Origin: Hyphomicrobiales bacterium
GTDB lineage: Bacteria > Pseudomonadota > Alphaproteobacteria > Rhodospirillales > JACKKN01
Length of the DNA: 64,000 bases
Assembly: GCA_024236415.1 (NCBI GenBank)
Contig: JACKKN010000001.1
Span: forward strand, 186,001 to 250,000
Reading direction: 5' to 3'
The notes beneath the pieces are model-generated. The model ran no database searches and was not told where the DNA came from. It saw only the letters and a list, made by a program, of their open reading frames with translations. Position 1 is the stretch's first letter. Each line of letters opens with the position of its first letter. A program made the translations under genes and the position numbers. Shown here in pieces: positions 49,148 through 60,486 of this stretch.

Positions 49148-49811
49148 CGGCCGCGGCGCGGTCGAGCAGCCGGCGCACCGCCGGCACCATGCGCCCAACG
49201 ATCACGTCCACCCCGCGGGCGTTGGGGTGGATGCCGTCGTCCTGGTTCAACGCCGGGTCGGCGGCCACCCCGTCCAGGAAGAACGGGTACAGGATGGCGC
49301 CGTGGCGGGCCGCCAGGTCCGGGTACAGGGCCTTGAACTCGTCGCCGTACTCGGCCCCCAGGTTGGGCGGCGCCAGCATGCCCGCCAGCAGGACCGGCAG
49401 GCCCTTTTGCCCCAGGCGCGCCAGGATGGCGTCCAGGTTGGCGCGGGTTTCCGTGGGCGGCAGGCCGCGCAGGCCGTCGTTGCCGCCCAGGGCCACGATC
49501 ACCGCGTCGGGGCCGCCGTCCCCGGCCGAGGCCAGGGCCCAGTCCAGGCGCGCCCGGCCGCCGGCCGTGGTGTCGCCCGAAACCCCGGCATTGACCACCA
49601 CCACGTCCAGCCCCTGGGCCCGCAGGGCGGCCTCCAGGCGGGCCGGGAAGGACTCGGCGCGGGGCAGTCCGTAGCCGGCGGTCAGGCTGTCGCCCAGGGC
49701 CAGGATGCGGCGCGTCTCGGCCGCCGCCGCCGGGCCCGGCGCCAGCCACGCGTTGACAAACAGGGCCGCCAGGCCATATCCGAACAACAGGAAGTTTCTC
49801 AAACTGGCCAT
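49140..49811 (-). CDS. tesA: TesA-like arylesterase/lysophospholipase (SGNH hydrolase)
   Basis: 223 residues. Signal peptide (FLLFGYGLAALFVNAWL, cleavage near AAAAE) for export to the periplasm. The four SGNH blocks are visible: LALGDSLTAGYG with the nucleophile Ser, NAGVSGDTTAGG, VALGGNDGLRG, and DDGIHPNARG with the Asp-His pair. Hydrolyses thioesters or lysophospholipids. It is divergent by 38 bp from the ybbA/ybbP ABC genes, the standard neighbourhood of this gene in many proteobacteria. Confidence 0.92.
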   Translation of the reverse strand: MASLRNFLLFGYGLAALFVNAWLAPGPAAAAETRRILALGDSLTAGYGLPRAESFPARLEAALRAQGLDVVVVNAGVSGDTTAGGRARLDWALASAGDGGPDAVIVALGGNDGLRGLPPTETRANLDAILARLGQKGLPVLLAGMLAPPNLGAEYGDEFKALYPDLAARHGAILYPFFLDGVAADPALNQDDGIHPNARGVDVIVGRMVPAVRRLLDRAAAVR

Positions 49812-49849
49812 GAGATCAATCGTACCCTTCCCCCTGGACCGGAGCCTCC

Positions 49850-50571
<722 letters not shown>

Positions 50572-50575
<4 letters not shown>

Positions 50576-53109
50576 GCCGCGGCGGCGGCCTGCCGCTGGC
50601 CTGGCGCCTGGCCCTGCGCGACCTGCGCGGTGGCCTGGGCGGCTTCGGCGTGTTCATCGCCTGCCTGGTCATCGGCGTCGCCGCCATCGCCGCCGTGGGC
50701 ACGGTCAGCGGCGCCGTGGTCGGCGGCCTGAACGCCGACGCGCGCAAGCTGCTGGGCGGCGACGTGGACCTGCGCCTGGTCCACCGGCCGGCCGAGGACG
50801 ACCAACTCGCCCACCTGCGGCGCACCGCCGGCGCCCTGTCCAGCGTGGTCGAGATGCGGGCCATGGCCCGCCCCGACCCGGCCACCGACCGCCGCTCGCT
50901 GGTCGAGCTCAAGGCCGTCGACGGGGCCTACCCCCTGACCGGCGCCCTGGAGCTGGAGGGCGGCGGGGATTTGGCCGCGGCCCTGGAGAAGCGCGACGGC
51001 CTGTGGGGCGCGGCGGCGCAGCCGGCCCTGCTGGCCAAGCTGGGGGTCACGGTGGGCGACGTGCTGCGCGTGGGCGAGGCCCGGTTCCAGGTCCGCGCCG
51101 TGATCCGCCACGAGCCCGACTGGGTGGCCAGCGTGTTCACCCTGGGGCCGCGCCTGATGATCGCCGAGGGGGCCCTGGCCGACACCAAACTGGTGCAGCC
51201 GGGCAGCCAGGTGCGCTACCACTACCGCCTGACCATGGCCCCCGGGGTCGACGCCGGGGACTGGACCAGGGACCTGCGCGACGCCTTCCCCAAGGCCGGC
51301 TGGCGGGTGCGCGGGGTGGACGAATCCGCCCCCGGCGTGCGCCGCTTCGTCGAGCGCATGACCCTGTTCCTGTCCTTCGTCGGCCTGACCGCCCTGCTGG
51401 TGGGCGGCATCGGCATCGGCAACGCGGTCAAGACCTACCTGGACGGGCGCACCGCCACCATCGCCACCCTGAAATGCGTCGGCGCGCCCAGCGGCCTGGT
51501 GTTCCGCGTCTACCTGCTGCAGATCACGCTGATCGCCCTGGGCGGCATCGCCGTCGGCCTGGCCATCGGCGCCACGGCGCCCCTGGCCGTGCTGGCGGCC
51601 ATCGCCGACCTGCTGCCCGTGCGGCCGCGCATCGCCGTCGAAGCGGCGCCGCTGCTGACCGCCGCCGGCTTCGGCCTGCTGGCGGCCCTGACCTTCTCGC
51701 TGTGGCCCCTGGCCCAGGCGCGGGAGGTGCCCGGCGCCGCCCTGTTCCGGCGCGAGGTGGTGCCGCCCGACGCCCGGCCGCGCCGCTCGGCCCTGGCCTT
51801 GATCGCCCTGGGCGGGGTGCTGCTGGCGGCGATGACCGTGGTGACGGCGTCGGACCGGTACTTCGCCTACTGGTTCGTGGGCGGCACCGTGGCCACCCTG
51901 CTGGCCCTGCGCGGCGGCGCCGCCCTGGTCATGGCCCTGGCCCGGCGGGTGAAGCGGCCGCCGGGGGCGGAATGGCGCCTGGCCCTGACCAACCTGTACC
52001 GGCGCGGCACCCTGACCCCCAACGTGTTCCTGTCGCTGGGCACCGGCATGGCGGTGCTGGTGGCGGTGACCCAGATCGAGCAGAACCTGAGCAACCAGGT
52101 GGACAGGCGCCTGCCCGAGGAGGCGCCGGCCTTCTTCTTCCTGGACGTGCAGCCGGACCAGGTGGCGGACTTCGACGGGACCATCGCCGCGTTCCCCCAG
52201 GCCCGGGACTTTCAGCGCGTGCCCAGCCTGCGCGGGCGCATCGTCAAGATCAACGGCGTGCCCGTGGAGGAGGCCGAGATCGCCCCCGAGTCGGCCTGGG
52301 CCGTGCGCGGCGACCGGGCCCTGACCTATGCCACCAAAATGTCCGAGGGGTCCGAGATCGTGGCCGGCAAGTGGTGGCCGCCGGACTACGCGGGCCCGCC
52401 GCAGATCTCCTTCGACGCCCGGGTGGCGCGGGGATTCGGGGTCGGCGTCGGCGACACCCTGACCATCAACGTGCTGGGGCGCGAGATCACCGCCACCATC
52501 GGCAGCCTGCGCGAGATCGACTGGCGCAGCCTGCGCTTCGACTTCGCCATCATCTTCGCCCCCGGCGTGCTGGAGGGCGCGCCGCACACCCACGTGGCCG
52601 CCGTGCGCGCGCCGCCGTCGGCCGAGGACGCCATGGAGAAGGCGGTCACCGACCGGTTCGCCAACGTCACCGTGGTGCGGGTGCGCGAGGCCCTGCAGGC
52701 GGCGGCGCGGATCCTGGACGGGGTCGGCACCGCCGTGCGCGGCACGGCGTCCATCACCATCCTGGCCGGGATCCTGGTGCTGGCCGGCACCGTGGCCGCC
52801 GGGCGGGCGCGGCGGATCTATGATTCCGTGGTGTTCAAGGTGCTGGGCGCGACCCGGTGGTCGGTGCTGAAATCGTTCCTGCTGGAATACGCCGTGCTGG
52901 GCGCGTCCACCGGGGCCATCGCCGCCGCCGTGGGCACGGCCACGGCCTGGGCCGTGGTGCGGTTCCTGATGCGCATGCAGTGGTCGCTGCCCGTGACCGC
53001 CACGGCGCTGGTGATCGCGGCCTGCCTGTCGGTGACGGTGGTGATCGGATTCCTCGGCACCTGGCGGGTGCTTGGGCACAAGGCCGCCCCCTATCTGCGC
53101 AACGAATAG
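50572..53109 (+). CDS. ybbP: ABC transporter permease (YbbP type, FtsX domains)
   Basis: 845 residues from a GTG overlapping the ybbA stop. An N-terminal helix (FGVFIACLVIGVAAIAAVG), a large periplasmic domain, an FtsX block (FLSFVGLTALLVGGIGIGNAV then LKCVGAPSGLVFRVYLLQI), a second periplasmic domain and a second FtsX block at the C-terminus (ITILAGILVLAGTVAAG, KVLGATRWSVLKSFLLEY). YbbAP with TesA may export or extract hydrophobic molecules from the membrane; the true substrate is not known. No terminator is visible after it. Confidence 0.92.
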
Positions 53110-53143
53110 GGCGGTTTTATGGTCGTCCGCGGGGTCGGGCGGA

Positions 53144-53155
53144 CACGTTAACGTG
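53144..53155. promoter_or_regulatory. 12-bp palindrome CACGTTAACGTG upstream of the Bax-inhibitor-like gene
   Basis: A perfect palindrome 73 bp before the start at 53229, just after a small stem (GTCCGC/GCGGAC, 53125-53144). It could be an operator or a chance palindrome; nothing else in the window matches it. Confidence 0.3.
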
Positions 53156-53228
53156 GCTTGATTTTCCGCCGATGCCTGCCATATTTACGCTCAGTAGGTT
53201 CCCTTTCACGGCTATATGAGGTTTCAAA

Positions 53229-53990
53229 ATGGCCCTGCGACCCGACACCCGCTTCCAGCTGCGCACCGACAGCATGTCGGCCGGCATGGCGCGCGATGCG
53301 GCGATCGACGTCGGCCTGCGGCAGTACATGCTGCGCGTCTACAACTACATGGCTTCGGGCCTGGCGCTGACCGGCGTGGTCGCCTATCTGGTCGCCAGCA
53401 CCCCGGCGGTCCTGCAGCTGCTGTACCAACCCACGGGCACCGGCGGCTACGCGCCGACCATGCTGGCGTGGATCGCCATGTTCTCGCCGCTGGCATTCAT
53501 CCTGGTCATGAACTTCGGCCTGCACAAGATGAAGGCCTCGACCCTGCAAATGGTGTTCTGGGCCTTCGCCGCGGTCATGGGCGTGTCCATGTCCAGCATC
53601 TTCCTGACCTTCACGGGGGCCAGCATCGCCCGGGTGTTCTTCATCTCGGCCAGCATGTTCCTGGCCATGAGCATCTACGGCTACACCACCAAGCGCGACC
53701 TGTCGGGCATGGGCTCGTTCCTGATGATGGGTCTGGTCGGCATCATCGTCGCCAGCATCGTCAACATCTTCCTGGCCAGCTCGGGCCTGCACTTCGTCAT
53801 CTCGGTGGTCGGCGTGCTGGTGTTCGTGGGCCTGACCGCCTTCGACACCCAGAAGATCAAGTCGATGTACATGGTTTCGGACAGCGGCGAGATCGCCACC
53901 AAGAAGGCGGTCATGGGCGCGACCACGCTGTACCTGGACTTCATCAACCTGTTCATGATGCTGCTGCACCTGTTCGGCAATCGCGAATAG
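53229..53990 (+). CDS. Bax inhibitor-1/YccA family inner-membrane protein
   Basis: 253 residues, seven hydrophobic helices. Starts MALRPDTRFQ, then YMLRVYNYMASGLALTGVVAYL, LAWIAMFSPLAFILVMNFGL, SSIFLTFTGASIARVFFISASM, YGYTTKRDLSGMGSFLMMGLVG and TAFDTQKIKSMY, which carries the conserved acidic pH-sensor segment. These proteins are proton- or calcium-leak-like channels; in E. coli YccA also modulates FtsH. Monocistronic, ended by a strong terminator. Confidence 0.93.
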   Translation: MALRPDTRFQLRTDSMSAGMARDAAIDVGLRQYMLRVYNYMASGLALTGVVAYLVASTPAVLQLLYQPTGTGGYAPTMLAWIAMFSPLAFILVMNFGLHKMKASTLQMVFWAFAAVMGVSMSSIFLTFTGASIARVFFISASMFLAMSIYGYTTKRDLSGMGSFLMMGLVGIIVASIVNIFLASSGLHFVISVVGVLVFVGLTAFDTQKIKSMYMVSDSGEIATKKAVMGATTLYLDFINLFMMLLHLFGNRE

Positions 53991-54013
53991 GCGGCGTCAC
54001 CTGCCAACGAAAG

Positions 54014-54044
54014 ACCCCGGAGGGGAAACCCTCCGGGGTTTTTT
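54014..54044 (+). terminator. Rho-independent terminator after the Bax-inhibitor-like gene
   Basis: ACCCCGGAGGG (54014-54024) and CCCTCCGGGGT (54029-54039) form an 11-bp stem with a GAAA tetraloop, followed by six T (54039-54044). This is the clearest terminator in the window. Confidence 0.95.
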
Positions 54045-54086
54045 CATGGCCACGCGCACCTGGGGAGGCGAGGGGAGGAGCGGGGA

Positions 54087-54308
54087 TCAGGCGTAGTCGG
54101 CCATGTGCCGCTGCGCGGCGGCGCGCAGGATGCGGTCCAGGTTGACCAGGTCGCGGACCTCGCGGACCAGGGCCCGCAGCAGGAAGTTCATGTGCCGCGA
54201 ACGCAGGGCGCGGCCCCGGGCCACCAGGGCCTGCAGATCGCGGTGCGACAGGGTCTGCGCCGGGGCGGGCAGGTGGAAGTCGCCGTTCGGATTAGGGATA
54301 TTTAACAT
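54087..54308 (-). CDS. Small basic protein (73 aa), unknown
   Basis: The ATG at 54308 follows GAGGAC at a good distance. The protein starts MLNIPNPNGDFHLPAP and has an Arg-rich helical centre (RGRALRSRHMNFLLRALVREV). The length, MLNIP start and basic helix recall DUF1127-type small proteins often found beside GcvA-like LysR genes, but the match is loose. It is divergent from the lysR gene. Function unknown; RNA or phosphate-stress roles known for some DUF1127 proteins should not be assumed. Confidence 0.6.
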   Translation of the reverse strand: MLNIPNPNGDFHLPAPAQTLSHRDLQALVARGRALRSRHMNFLLRALVREVRDLVNLDRILRAAAQRHMADYA

Positions 54309-54384
54309 GATGTCCTCGTGTTGTGAGCTTGAATCCAGAGATATGCTGCTTCAAAGCCGTTGACAAACGAGGTTTCGTCACCAT

Positions 54385-54402
54385 TTAGATTAGAAAATCT
54401 AA
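54385..54402. promoter_or_regulatory. Palindrome TTAGATT-N4-AATCTAA before the lysR gene
   Basis: Exact 7-bp arms with an AGAA centre, in an AT-rich island 19 bp before the lysR start and 77 bp before the divergent small gene. The position fits autoregulation by the LysR protein or the -10 region of its promoter. Confidence 0.5.
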
Positions 54403-54420
54403 TGTGATCGTGAGTCCGCC

Positions 54421-55374
54421 ATGGCCCGCCGCCTGCCGCCGCTGAACGCCGTCCGCGCCTTCGAGGCGGCGGCGCGGCACCTGAGCTTCTCCCGCGCCGC
54501 CGACGAGTTGAACGTGACCCCGGCGGCCGTCAGCCACCAGGTCAAGGGGCTGGAGGAGTTCCTGGGGGTCACCCTGTTCCGCCGCGTCAACCGCGCCGTG
54601 CTGCTGACCGACGCCGCCCAGGTGCTGCTGCCCGGCCTCAGCGACGGGCTGGACCGCCTGGCCGCGGCCTTCGAGCGCCTGCGCGCCAGCCAGCAGAGCG
54701 GCGAGCTGACGGTCACCAGCGGCCCGGCCTTCGCCGCCAAGTGGCTGATCCCGCGCCTGGAGGACTTCCAGGCCCACCATCCCGAGATCTCGGTGCGGGT
54801 GTCGGCCAGCCTGGAGGTGGTGGACCTGCGCGCCGGCATCGCCGACGTGGCCATCCGCTTCGGGTCGGGCGACTATCCGGGCCTGCGCGCCGACCGCCTG
54901 TTCGCCGAGTCCCTGCAACCCATGTGCGCGCCGGGCCTGCTGGGCGACCACCCGCCCCTGGAGGCCCTGCGCCGGGTCACCCTGCTGCACGACGAGACCG
55001 CGCGCTTCGACCCCAGCGCCCCGACCTGGCGCGAATGGCTGAAGGCGGCGGGGATCGACGGCGTGGACGCCCAGCGCGGCCCCCGATTCAGCAACGCCGA
55101 ACTGGCGTTGCAGGCGGCCATCGACGGGGTCGGCGTGGTCCTGGGCCGCACCCGCCTGGCGTCGCGGGACCTGGCGGCCGGGCGCCTGGTGGCGCCGTTC
55201 GCCCTGAGCCTGCCCCTGCTGCCCTACTTCTGGCTGGTCTGTCCCGAGGAGACGGCGGACCAGCCCCGGATCAAGGCCTTCCGCGCCTGGGTGCTGGCCC
55301 AGGTCGAGCTGGAGAATTCCGAGGCCGGGTACGACGCCCCGGCCGGGATCACGCCGGCGCCCCGGCGCCGTTGA
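54421..55374 (+). CDS. LysR-family regulator, GcvA-like
   Basis: 317 residues. Helix-turn-helix in the first 65 residues (LPPLNAVRAFEAAARHLSFS, AADELNVTPAAVSHQVKGLE, FLGVTLFRR). The effector domain follows (LTVTSG-like strand, AAKWLIPRLEDFQAHHPEI, VDLRAGIADVAIRFGSGDYP), typical of the GcvA subgroup. The target may be the divergent small gene or a distant operon. The last 26 bp overlap the convergent folC end. Confidence 0.88.
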   Translation: MARRLPPLNAVRAFEAAARHLSFSRAADELNVTPAAVSHQVKGLEEFLGVTLFRRVNRAVLLTDAAQVLLPGLSDGLDRLAAAFERLRASQQSGELTVTSGPAFAAKWLIPRLEDFQAHHPEISVRVSASLEVVDLRAGIADVAIRFGSGDYPGLRADRLFAESLQPMCAPGLLGDHPPLEALRRVTLLHDETARFDPSAPTWREWLKAAGIDGVDAQRGPRFSNAELALQAAIDGVGVVLGRTRLASRDLAAGRLVAPFALSLPLLPYFWLVCPEETADQPRIKAFRAWVLAQVELENSEAGYDAPAGITPAPRRR

Positions 55375-56659
55375 GGGCCAGCACCGAACCGGCCAGGTAC
55401 AGGGATCCGCAGATCAGCACCCGGGCCGGGCCCGGGGCGGCGGCGGCGATCTGGTCGAGCGCCGCCTCGACGCCCGCGGCGGGGGCGGCGTCGAACAGCA
55501 GCCCGGCGGCCACCCGGGCCAGGTCCTCGGCCGGGCGGGCGGCGGGCTCGCCGGGGATGGTGACCGTGCGCAGGGCCCCCACCCGCCCGGCCAGGGGCTT
55601 GAGGAAGGCCGCCGGGTCCTTGGTGTTCAACAGGCCGAAGACCATGTGCAGGGGCATGTCGCGCCAGTGCCGGGCCTGGTTGGCGATGACCTTGGCGGCG
55701 GCGCCGTTGTGGCCGCCGTCCAGCCACAGTTGCCATCCCGCCGGCAGGCGCGCCGCCAGGGCGCCCGCGTCCAGCCGTTGCAGCCGCGCCGGCCAGTCCG
55801 CCGTGCGCAGGCCCAGCCCCAGGGCGCCGTCGGGCACGGTGAAGCCGGTCAGGCGGTCCAGGCAGGCCACCGCCAGGCCGGCGTTGCGGGCCTGGTGCTT
55901 GCCCACCAGGCGCGGCAGCGGCAGGTCGCGGGTGGCGCCGCCGGCACGGAAGGACAGGTGGTCGCCGTGCACCTGCACGTGCCAGTCCGCGCCCTCGCGC
56001 ACCAGGGGGGCGCCGGCTTTGTCCGCCGCCGCCTTCAGGGCCCGGTCCACCTTGCGCTCCTGTGACGCCGCCAGGCAGGGCACGCCGGCGCGCATGATGC
56101 CCGCCTTCTCGCGGGCGATGCCGGCCAGGTCGCTGCCCAGGTACTGCTCGTGGTCGAGCGAGATGGAGGTGATGGCGGTCAGCGCCGGCCGGTCGACGAC
56201 GTTGGTGGCGTCCAGGCGCCCGCCCAGGCCCGTTTCCAGCAGCAGGACATCCGCCGGCGTGCGCGTGAAGGCCAGGAAGGCGGCCACGGTGGTGATCTCG
56301 AAGAAGGTGATGGGCTCGTCGCCGTTGGCGGCCTCGCATTCCTCCAGCACCGCCAGCAGGGCATCCTCGGCGATCAGGTCCCCGGCCAGGCGGATGCGCT
56401 CGTTGAAGCGCACCAGGTGCGGCGAGGTGAAGACGTGGACGCGGTAGCCCGCCGCCTCCAGCGCCGCGCGCATGAAGGCGATGACCGACCCCTTGCCGTT
56501 GGTGCCGGCCACGTGGACCACCGGCGGCAGGTTGTCGTGCGGGTTGCCGACCCGGGCCAGCAGGCGGTGCACCCGGTCCAGCGACAGGTCGATGATCTTG
56601 GGGTGCAGGCGGGTCAGGCGCGCGAGGACCCGGTCACTGGTCGTGCTTGTCGTCCCCAT
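55349..56659 (-). CDS. folC: Bifunctional dihydrofolate synthase/folylpolyglutamate synthase
   Basis: 436 residues. Mur-ligase fold. Adds glutamate to dihydropteroate and to folates using ATP. HVAGTNGKGSVIAFM is the P-loop, YRVHVFTSPHLVRFNERI the substrate region, ETGLGGRLDATNVV and SISLDHEQYLG the metal site, and WQLWLDGGHNGAAAK a C-terminal domain motif. It follows accD with a 26-bp overlap, the usual accD-folC pairing in bacteria. Confidence 0.95.
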   Translation of the reverse strand: MGTTSTTSDRVLARLTRLHPKIIDLSLDRVHRLLARVGNPHDNLPPVVHVAGTNGKGSVIAFMRAALEAAGYRVHVFTSPHLVRFNERIRLAGDLIAEDALLAVLEECEAANGDEPITFFEITTVAAFLAFTRTPADVLLLETGLGGRLDATNVVDRPALTAITSISLDHEQYLGSDLAGIAREKAGIMRAGVPCLAASQERKVDRALKAAADKAGAPLVREGADWHVQVHGDHLSFRAGGATRDLPLPRLVGKHQARNAGLAVACLDRLTGFTVPDGALGLGLRTADWPARLQRLDAGALAARLPAGWQLWLDGGHNGAAAKVIANQARHWRDMPLHMVFGLLNTKDPAAFLKPLAGRVGALRTVTIPGEPAARPAEDLARVAAGLLFDAAPAAGVEAALDQIAAAAPGPARVLICGSLYLAGSVLALNGAGAPA

Positions 56660-57641
56660 GGTCCGGCTCCGGCGCCCCGTCCTCGTCCGCCGCGTCCGCG
56701 GGCGGTTCGGCGTCCGCGGCGGGGGCGGCGCCGGCGCCGGCCTTGCGCATCATCTCGGCCGCCGGGATGGCCACGACCTCGGCCCCCGGCCCCGGGTTGC
56801 GCAGCAGGCTGATGACCCGGATCAGGGTGTCGCGCAACTCGTGGCGGCGCACCACCATGTCCACCATGCCGTGGTCGTAAAGGTATTCGGATTTCTGGAA
56901 GCCCTCGGGCAGGGTTTCGCGGATGGTCTGCTCGATCACCCGGGCGCCGGCGAAACCGATCACCGCGCCGGGCTCGGCGATGGCGATATCGCCCAGCATG
57001 GCGAAGGACGCGGTGACACCGCCCGTGGTCGGGTCGGTGAGGACGACGATGTAGGGCAGGCCGGCCTCGCGCACCTCCTCGACGGCGATGGTGGTGCGGG
57101 CCATCTGCATCAGCGACAGGATGCCCTCCTGCATGCGCGCCCCGCCCGAGGACGGGACCACGATCAGCGCCGCGTCCTGGACCTTGGCCAGGCGCGCCGC
57201 CGCCACCAGGCCGTCGCCCACGGCCATGCCCATGGACCCGCCCATGAAGGCGAAGTCCAGCACCGCCACCACCACCGCCTGGCCGCCCATGCGGCCGTGG
57301 GCCACGGTCAGGGCGTCGGCCTTGCCGGTCTTGGCCTGGGCCTCCTTCATGCGTTCGGAATACCGCTTGCGGTCCTTGAACTTGAGCGGGTCGGCGATCG
57401 GCGCCTCCTGCTCGATGACCTGGTAGGCGCCGTCGTCGAACAGCTGGTGCAGGCGCTCGTCGGTGCCGATGCGCATGTGCAGGCCGCAGTGCTGGCACAC
57501 CCGCAGGTTCTTTTCCAGGTCGCGGTGGAAGATCATCTGGCCGCAGCCGCCGCACTTCAGCCACAGGTTCTCGGGGATGTCCTTCTGGCCGCCCACCAGC
57601 TCGCGCAGCTTGGGCTTGACGAAATTGGTCAGCCAGTTCAT
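56634..57641 (-). CDS. accD: Acetyl-CoA carboxylase carboxyltransferase subunit beta
   Basis: 335 residues. Zinc ribbon with Cys30, Cys33, Cys49 and Cys52, then the crotonase-fold carboxyltransferase domain: FKDRKRYSERMKEAQAKTG, MGGSMGMAVGDGL, VPSSGGARMQEGILSLMQMA, DPTTGGVTASFAMLGD and GFAGARVIEQTI. Makes malonyl-CoA with AccA, AccB and AccC encoded elsewhere. The acidic Pro/Ala tail after residue 290 is longer than in E. coli. The start overlaps the trpA stop as ATGA. Confidence 0.96.
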   Translation of the reverse strand: MNWLTNFVKPKLRELVGGQKDIPENLWLKCGGCGQMIFHRDLEKNLRVCQHCGLHMRIGTDERLHQLFDDGAYQVIEQEAPIADPLKFKDRKRYSERMKEAQAKTGKADALTVAHGRMGGQAVVVAVLDFAFMGGSMGMAVGDGLVAAARLAKVQDAALIVVPSSGGARMQEGILSLMQMARTTIAVEEVREAGLPYIVVLTDPTTGGVTASFAMLGDIAIAEPGAVIGFAGARVIEQTIRETLPEGFQKSEYLYDHGMVDMVVRRHELRDTLIRVISLLRNPGPGAEVVAIPAAEMMRKAGAGAAPAADAEPPADAADEDGAPEPDHGDDKHDQ

Positions 57642-58482
57642 TGCGCCGCCTCCCCTTTCCGGGCCCGGCGCACGCCGTCCGCCAGGTCGCGGACCAGGCC
57701 GAGCACGCCGTCGACCAGTCCCGGGCCCGCCTTGCCGTCGCCGTCCAGGCCCTCGGCCACCTTGGCCACCAGCGCCGTGCCGACCGCCGCCGCGTCGGCC
57801 ACGGCGGCCACCGCCGCGGCCTGGTCGGGGGTCTTGATGCCGAAGCCCACCACCAGGGGCAGGTCGGTATGCCGGCGCAGGCGCGCCACGGCGGCATCGA
57901 TGGTCCCGGCCGCCGCCGCGGCGGCCCCGGTGACCCCGGTGACGGACACGTAGTAGACGAACCCGCTGGCGTGGCGCAGCACCCGGTCCAGGCGCGCGTC
58001 GCCGGTGGTGGGCGCGGCCAGGAAGATGAAGTTGATGCCGGCGTCCCGCGCCGGCAGGCACAGCTCGGCCTCCTCCTCGGGCGGCAGGTCGACCACGATC
58101 AGGCCGTCCACCCCGGCCGCCCTGGCGTCGCGCAGGAAGGCGTCGACCCCGTAGACGTAGATGGGGTTGAAGTAGCCCATCAGCACGACGGGGGTGTCGT
58201 CGTCGACGGCGCGCAGCTCGCGCACCATGGCCAGGGTGTCGCGCAGGGAGCCGCCGGCCTTCAGCGACCGCTGCGACGCCACCTGGATGGCCGGGCCGTC
58301 GGCCATGGGGTCGCTGAACGGCATGCCCAGCTCGATCACGTCGGCGCCGGCGGCGGCCAGGCCCATGACGATCTTGCGGCTGGTCGCCGGGTCCGGGTCG
58401 CCGGCGGTGACGAAGGCGGCCAGGCCGCCGCGGCCCTCGGCCCGCAGGGCCGCGAAGCGGCGGTCGATGCGGGTCTCGAAGC

Positions 58483-58486
<4 letters not shown>
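57638..58486 (-). CDS. trpA: Tryptophan synthase alpha chain
   Basis: 282 residues. Cleaves indole-3-glycerol phosphate to indole, which passes to TrpB. VTAGDPDP starts the barrel; ELGMPFSDPMADGP contains Glu52 and Asp63, equivalent to the catalytic Glu49 and Asp60 of the Salmonella enzyme; VLMGYFNPIYVYG and VGFGIKTPDQA follow. The C-terminal extension (VAEGLDGDGKAGPGLVDG) is typical of alphaproteobacterial TrpA. Overlaps trpB and accD by ATGA. Confidence 0.96.
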
Positions 58487-59709
<1,223 letters not shown>

Positions 59710-59784
59710 GGGGAGAGGGGCCTCAAATCCGTGACCGGCCCTTTATAATCCAGGCCGACCGCAAGACACAGTGTTTTCGAGCGC

Positions 59785-60426
59785 CTACAGCGTTGCCGCC
59801 AGGGCCAGGAAGTCGCGGATCTTCTGCGGATTCTTGACCCCCGGCGCGTCCTCGACCCCCGACGAAACGTCGACCATGGCGGCGCCGCTGACCTCGACCG
59901 CCTCGGCCAGGTTGCCGGCGTCGATGCCGCCGGCCAGCATCCAGGGCCGCGACCAGTGCTCGTCGGCCAGCAGGGCCCAGTCGAACACCAGGGCGTTGCC
60001 GCCGGGGCGGGTGGCGTCCTTGGGCGGCTTGGCGTCGAACAGCAGGCGGTCGACGCAGGACTCGTAGCCGCGCGCGCGCACCACGTCGCCGGGCCCGGCG
60101 ATGGCCACGGCCTTCATGATCTCCAACCCGTGGCGGGCGCGCAGCGCGGCGATGCGCGCCGGGCTCTCGTGGCCGTGCAGTTGCAGGATGTCGGGGCGCA
60201 GATGGGCGACCACGGTGTCGATCAGGGCGTCGTCGGCGTCCACGGTCAGGGCCACCTTGGCCACCCCCGCCGGCACGGCGGCGGCCAGCTCGGCCGCCCG
60301 CGCGGGCGTCAGCGACCGCGGCGACGGCGGGAAGAACACGAACCCGACCATGGCCGCGCCGCCCGCCACGGCGGCGGCCACGGCCTCGGCCGTGCTGAGG
60401 CCGCAGATCTTGACGTGGACGGTCAC
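59785..60426 (-). CDS. trpF: Phosphoribosylanthranilate isomerase
   Basis: 213 residues from a GTG at 60426. Barrel with VKICGLSTAEAVAAA at the first strand (the catalytic Cys), GFVFFPPSPRSLTPARA, LQLHGHESPARIAALRA, VDRLLFDAKPP, and LAGGIDAGNLAEA. DVSSGVEDAPGVKNPQKI closes the phosphate site and holds the catalytic-Asp region. First gene of the trpF-trpB-trpA-accD-folC run. No leader peptide or attenuator could be recognised upstream. Confidence 0.95.
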   Translation of the reverse strand: MTVHVKICGLSTAEAVAAAVAGGAAMVGFVFFPPSPRSLTPARAAELAAAVPAGVAKVALTVDADDALIDTVVAHLRPDILQLHGHESPARIAALRARHGLEIMKAVAIAGPGDVVRARGYESCVDRLLFDAKPPKDATRPGGNALVFDWALLADEHWSRPWMLAGGIDAGNLAEAVEVSGAAMVDVSSGVEDAPGVKNPQKIRDFLALAATL

Positions 60427-60486
60427 GGCGGGGTCCTCGGAGGCATGGTTGCGGGACGGCCCTTGTAGTCCAGCCCGCCGGCGCGA

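Noticed and set aside
60427..60486. A trp leader or attenuator before trpF
   Set aside because: The gap is 60 bp with no Trp-codon-rich leader and no paired terminator/antiterminator stems.
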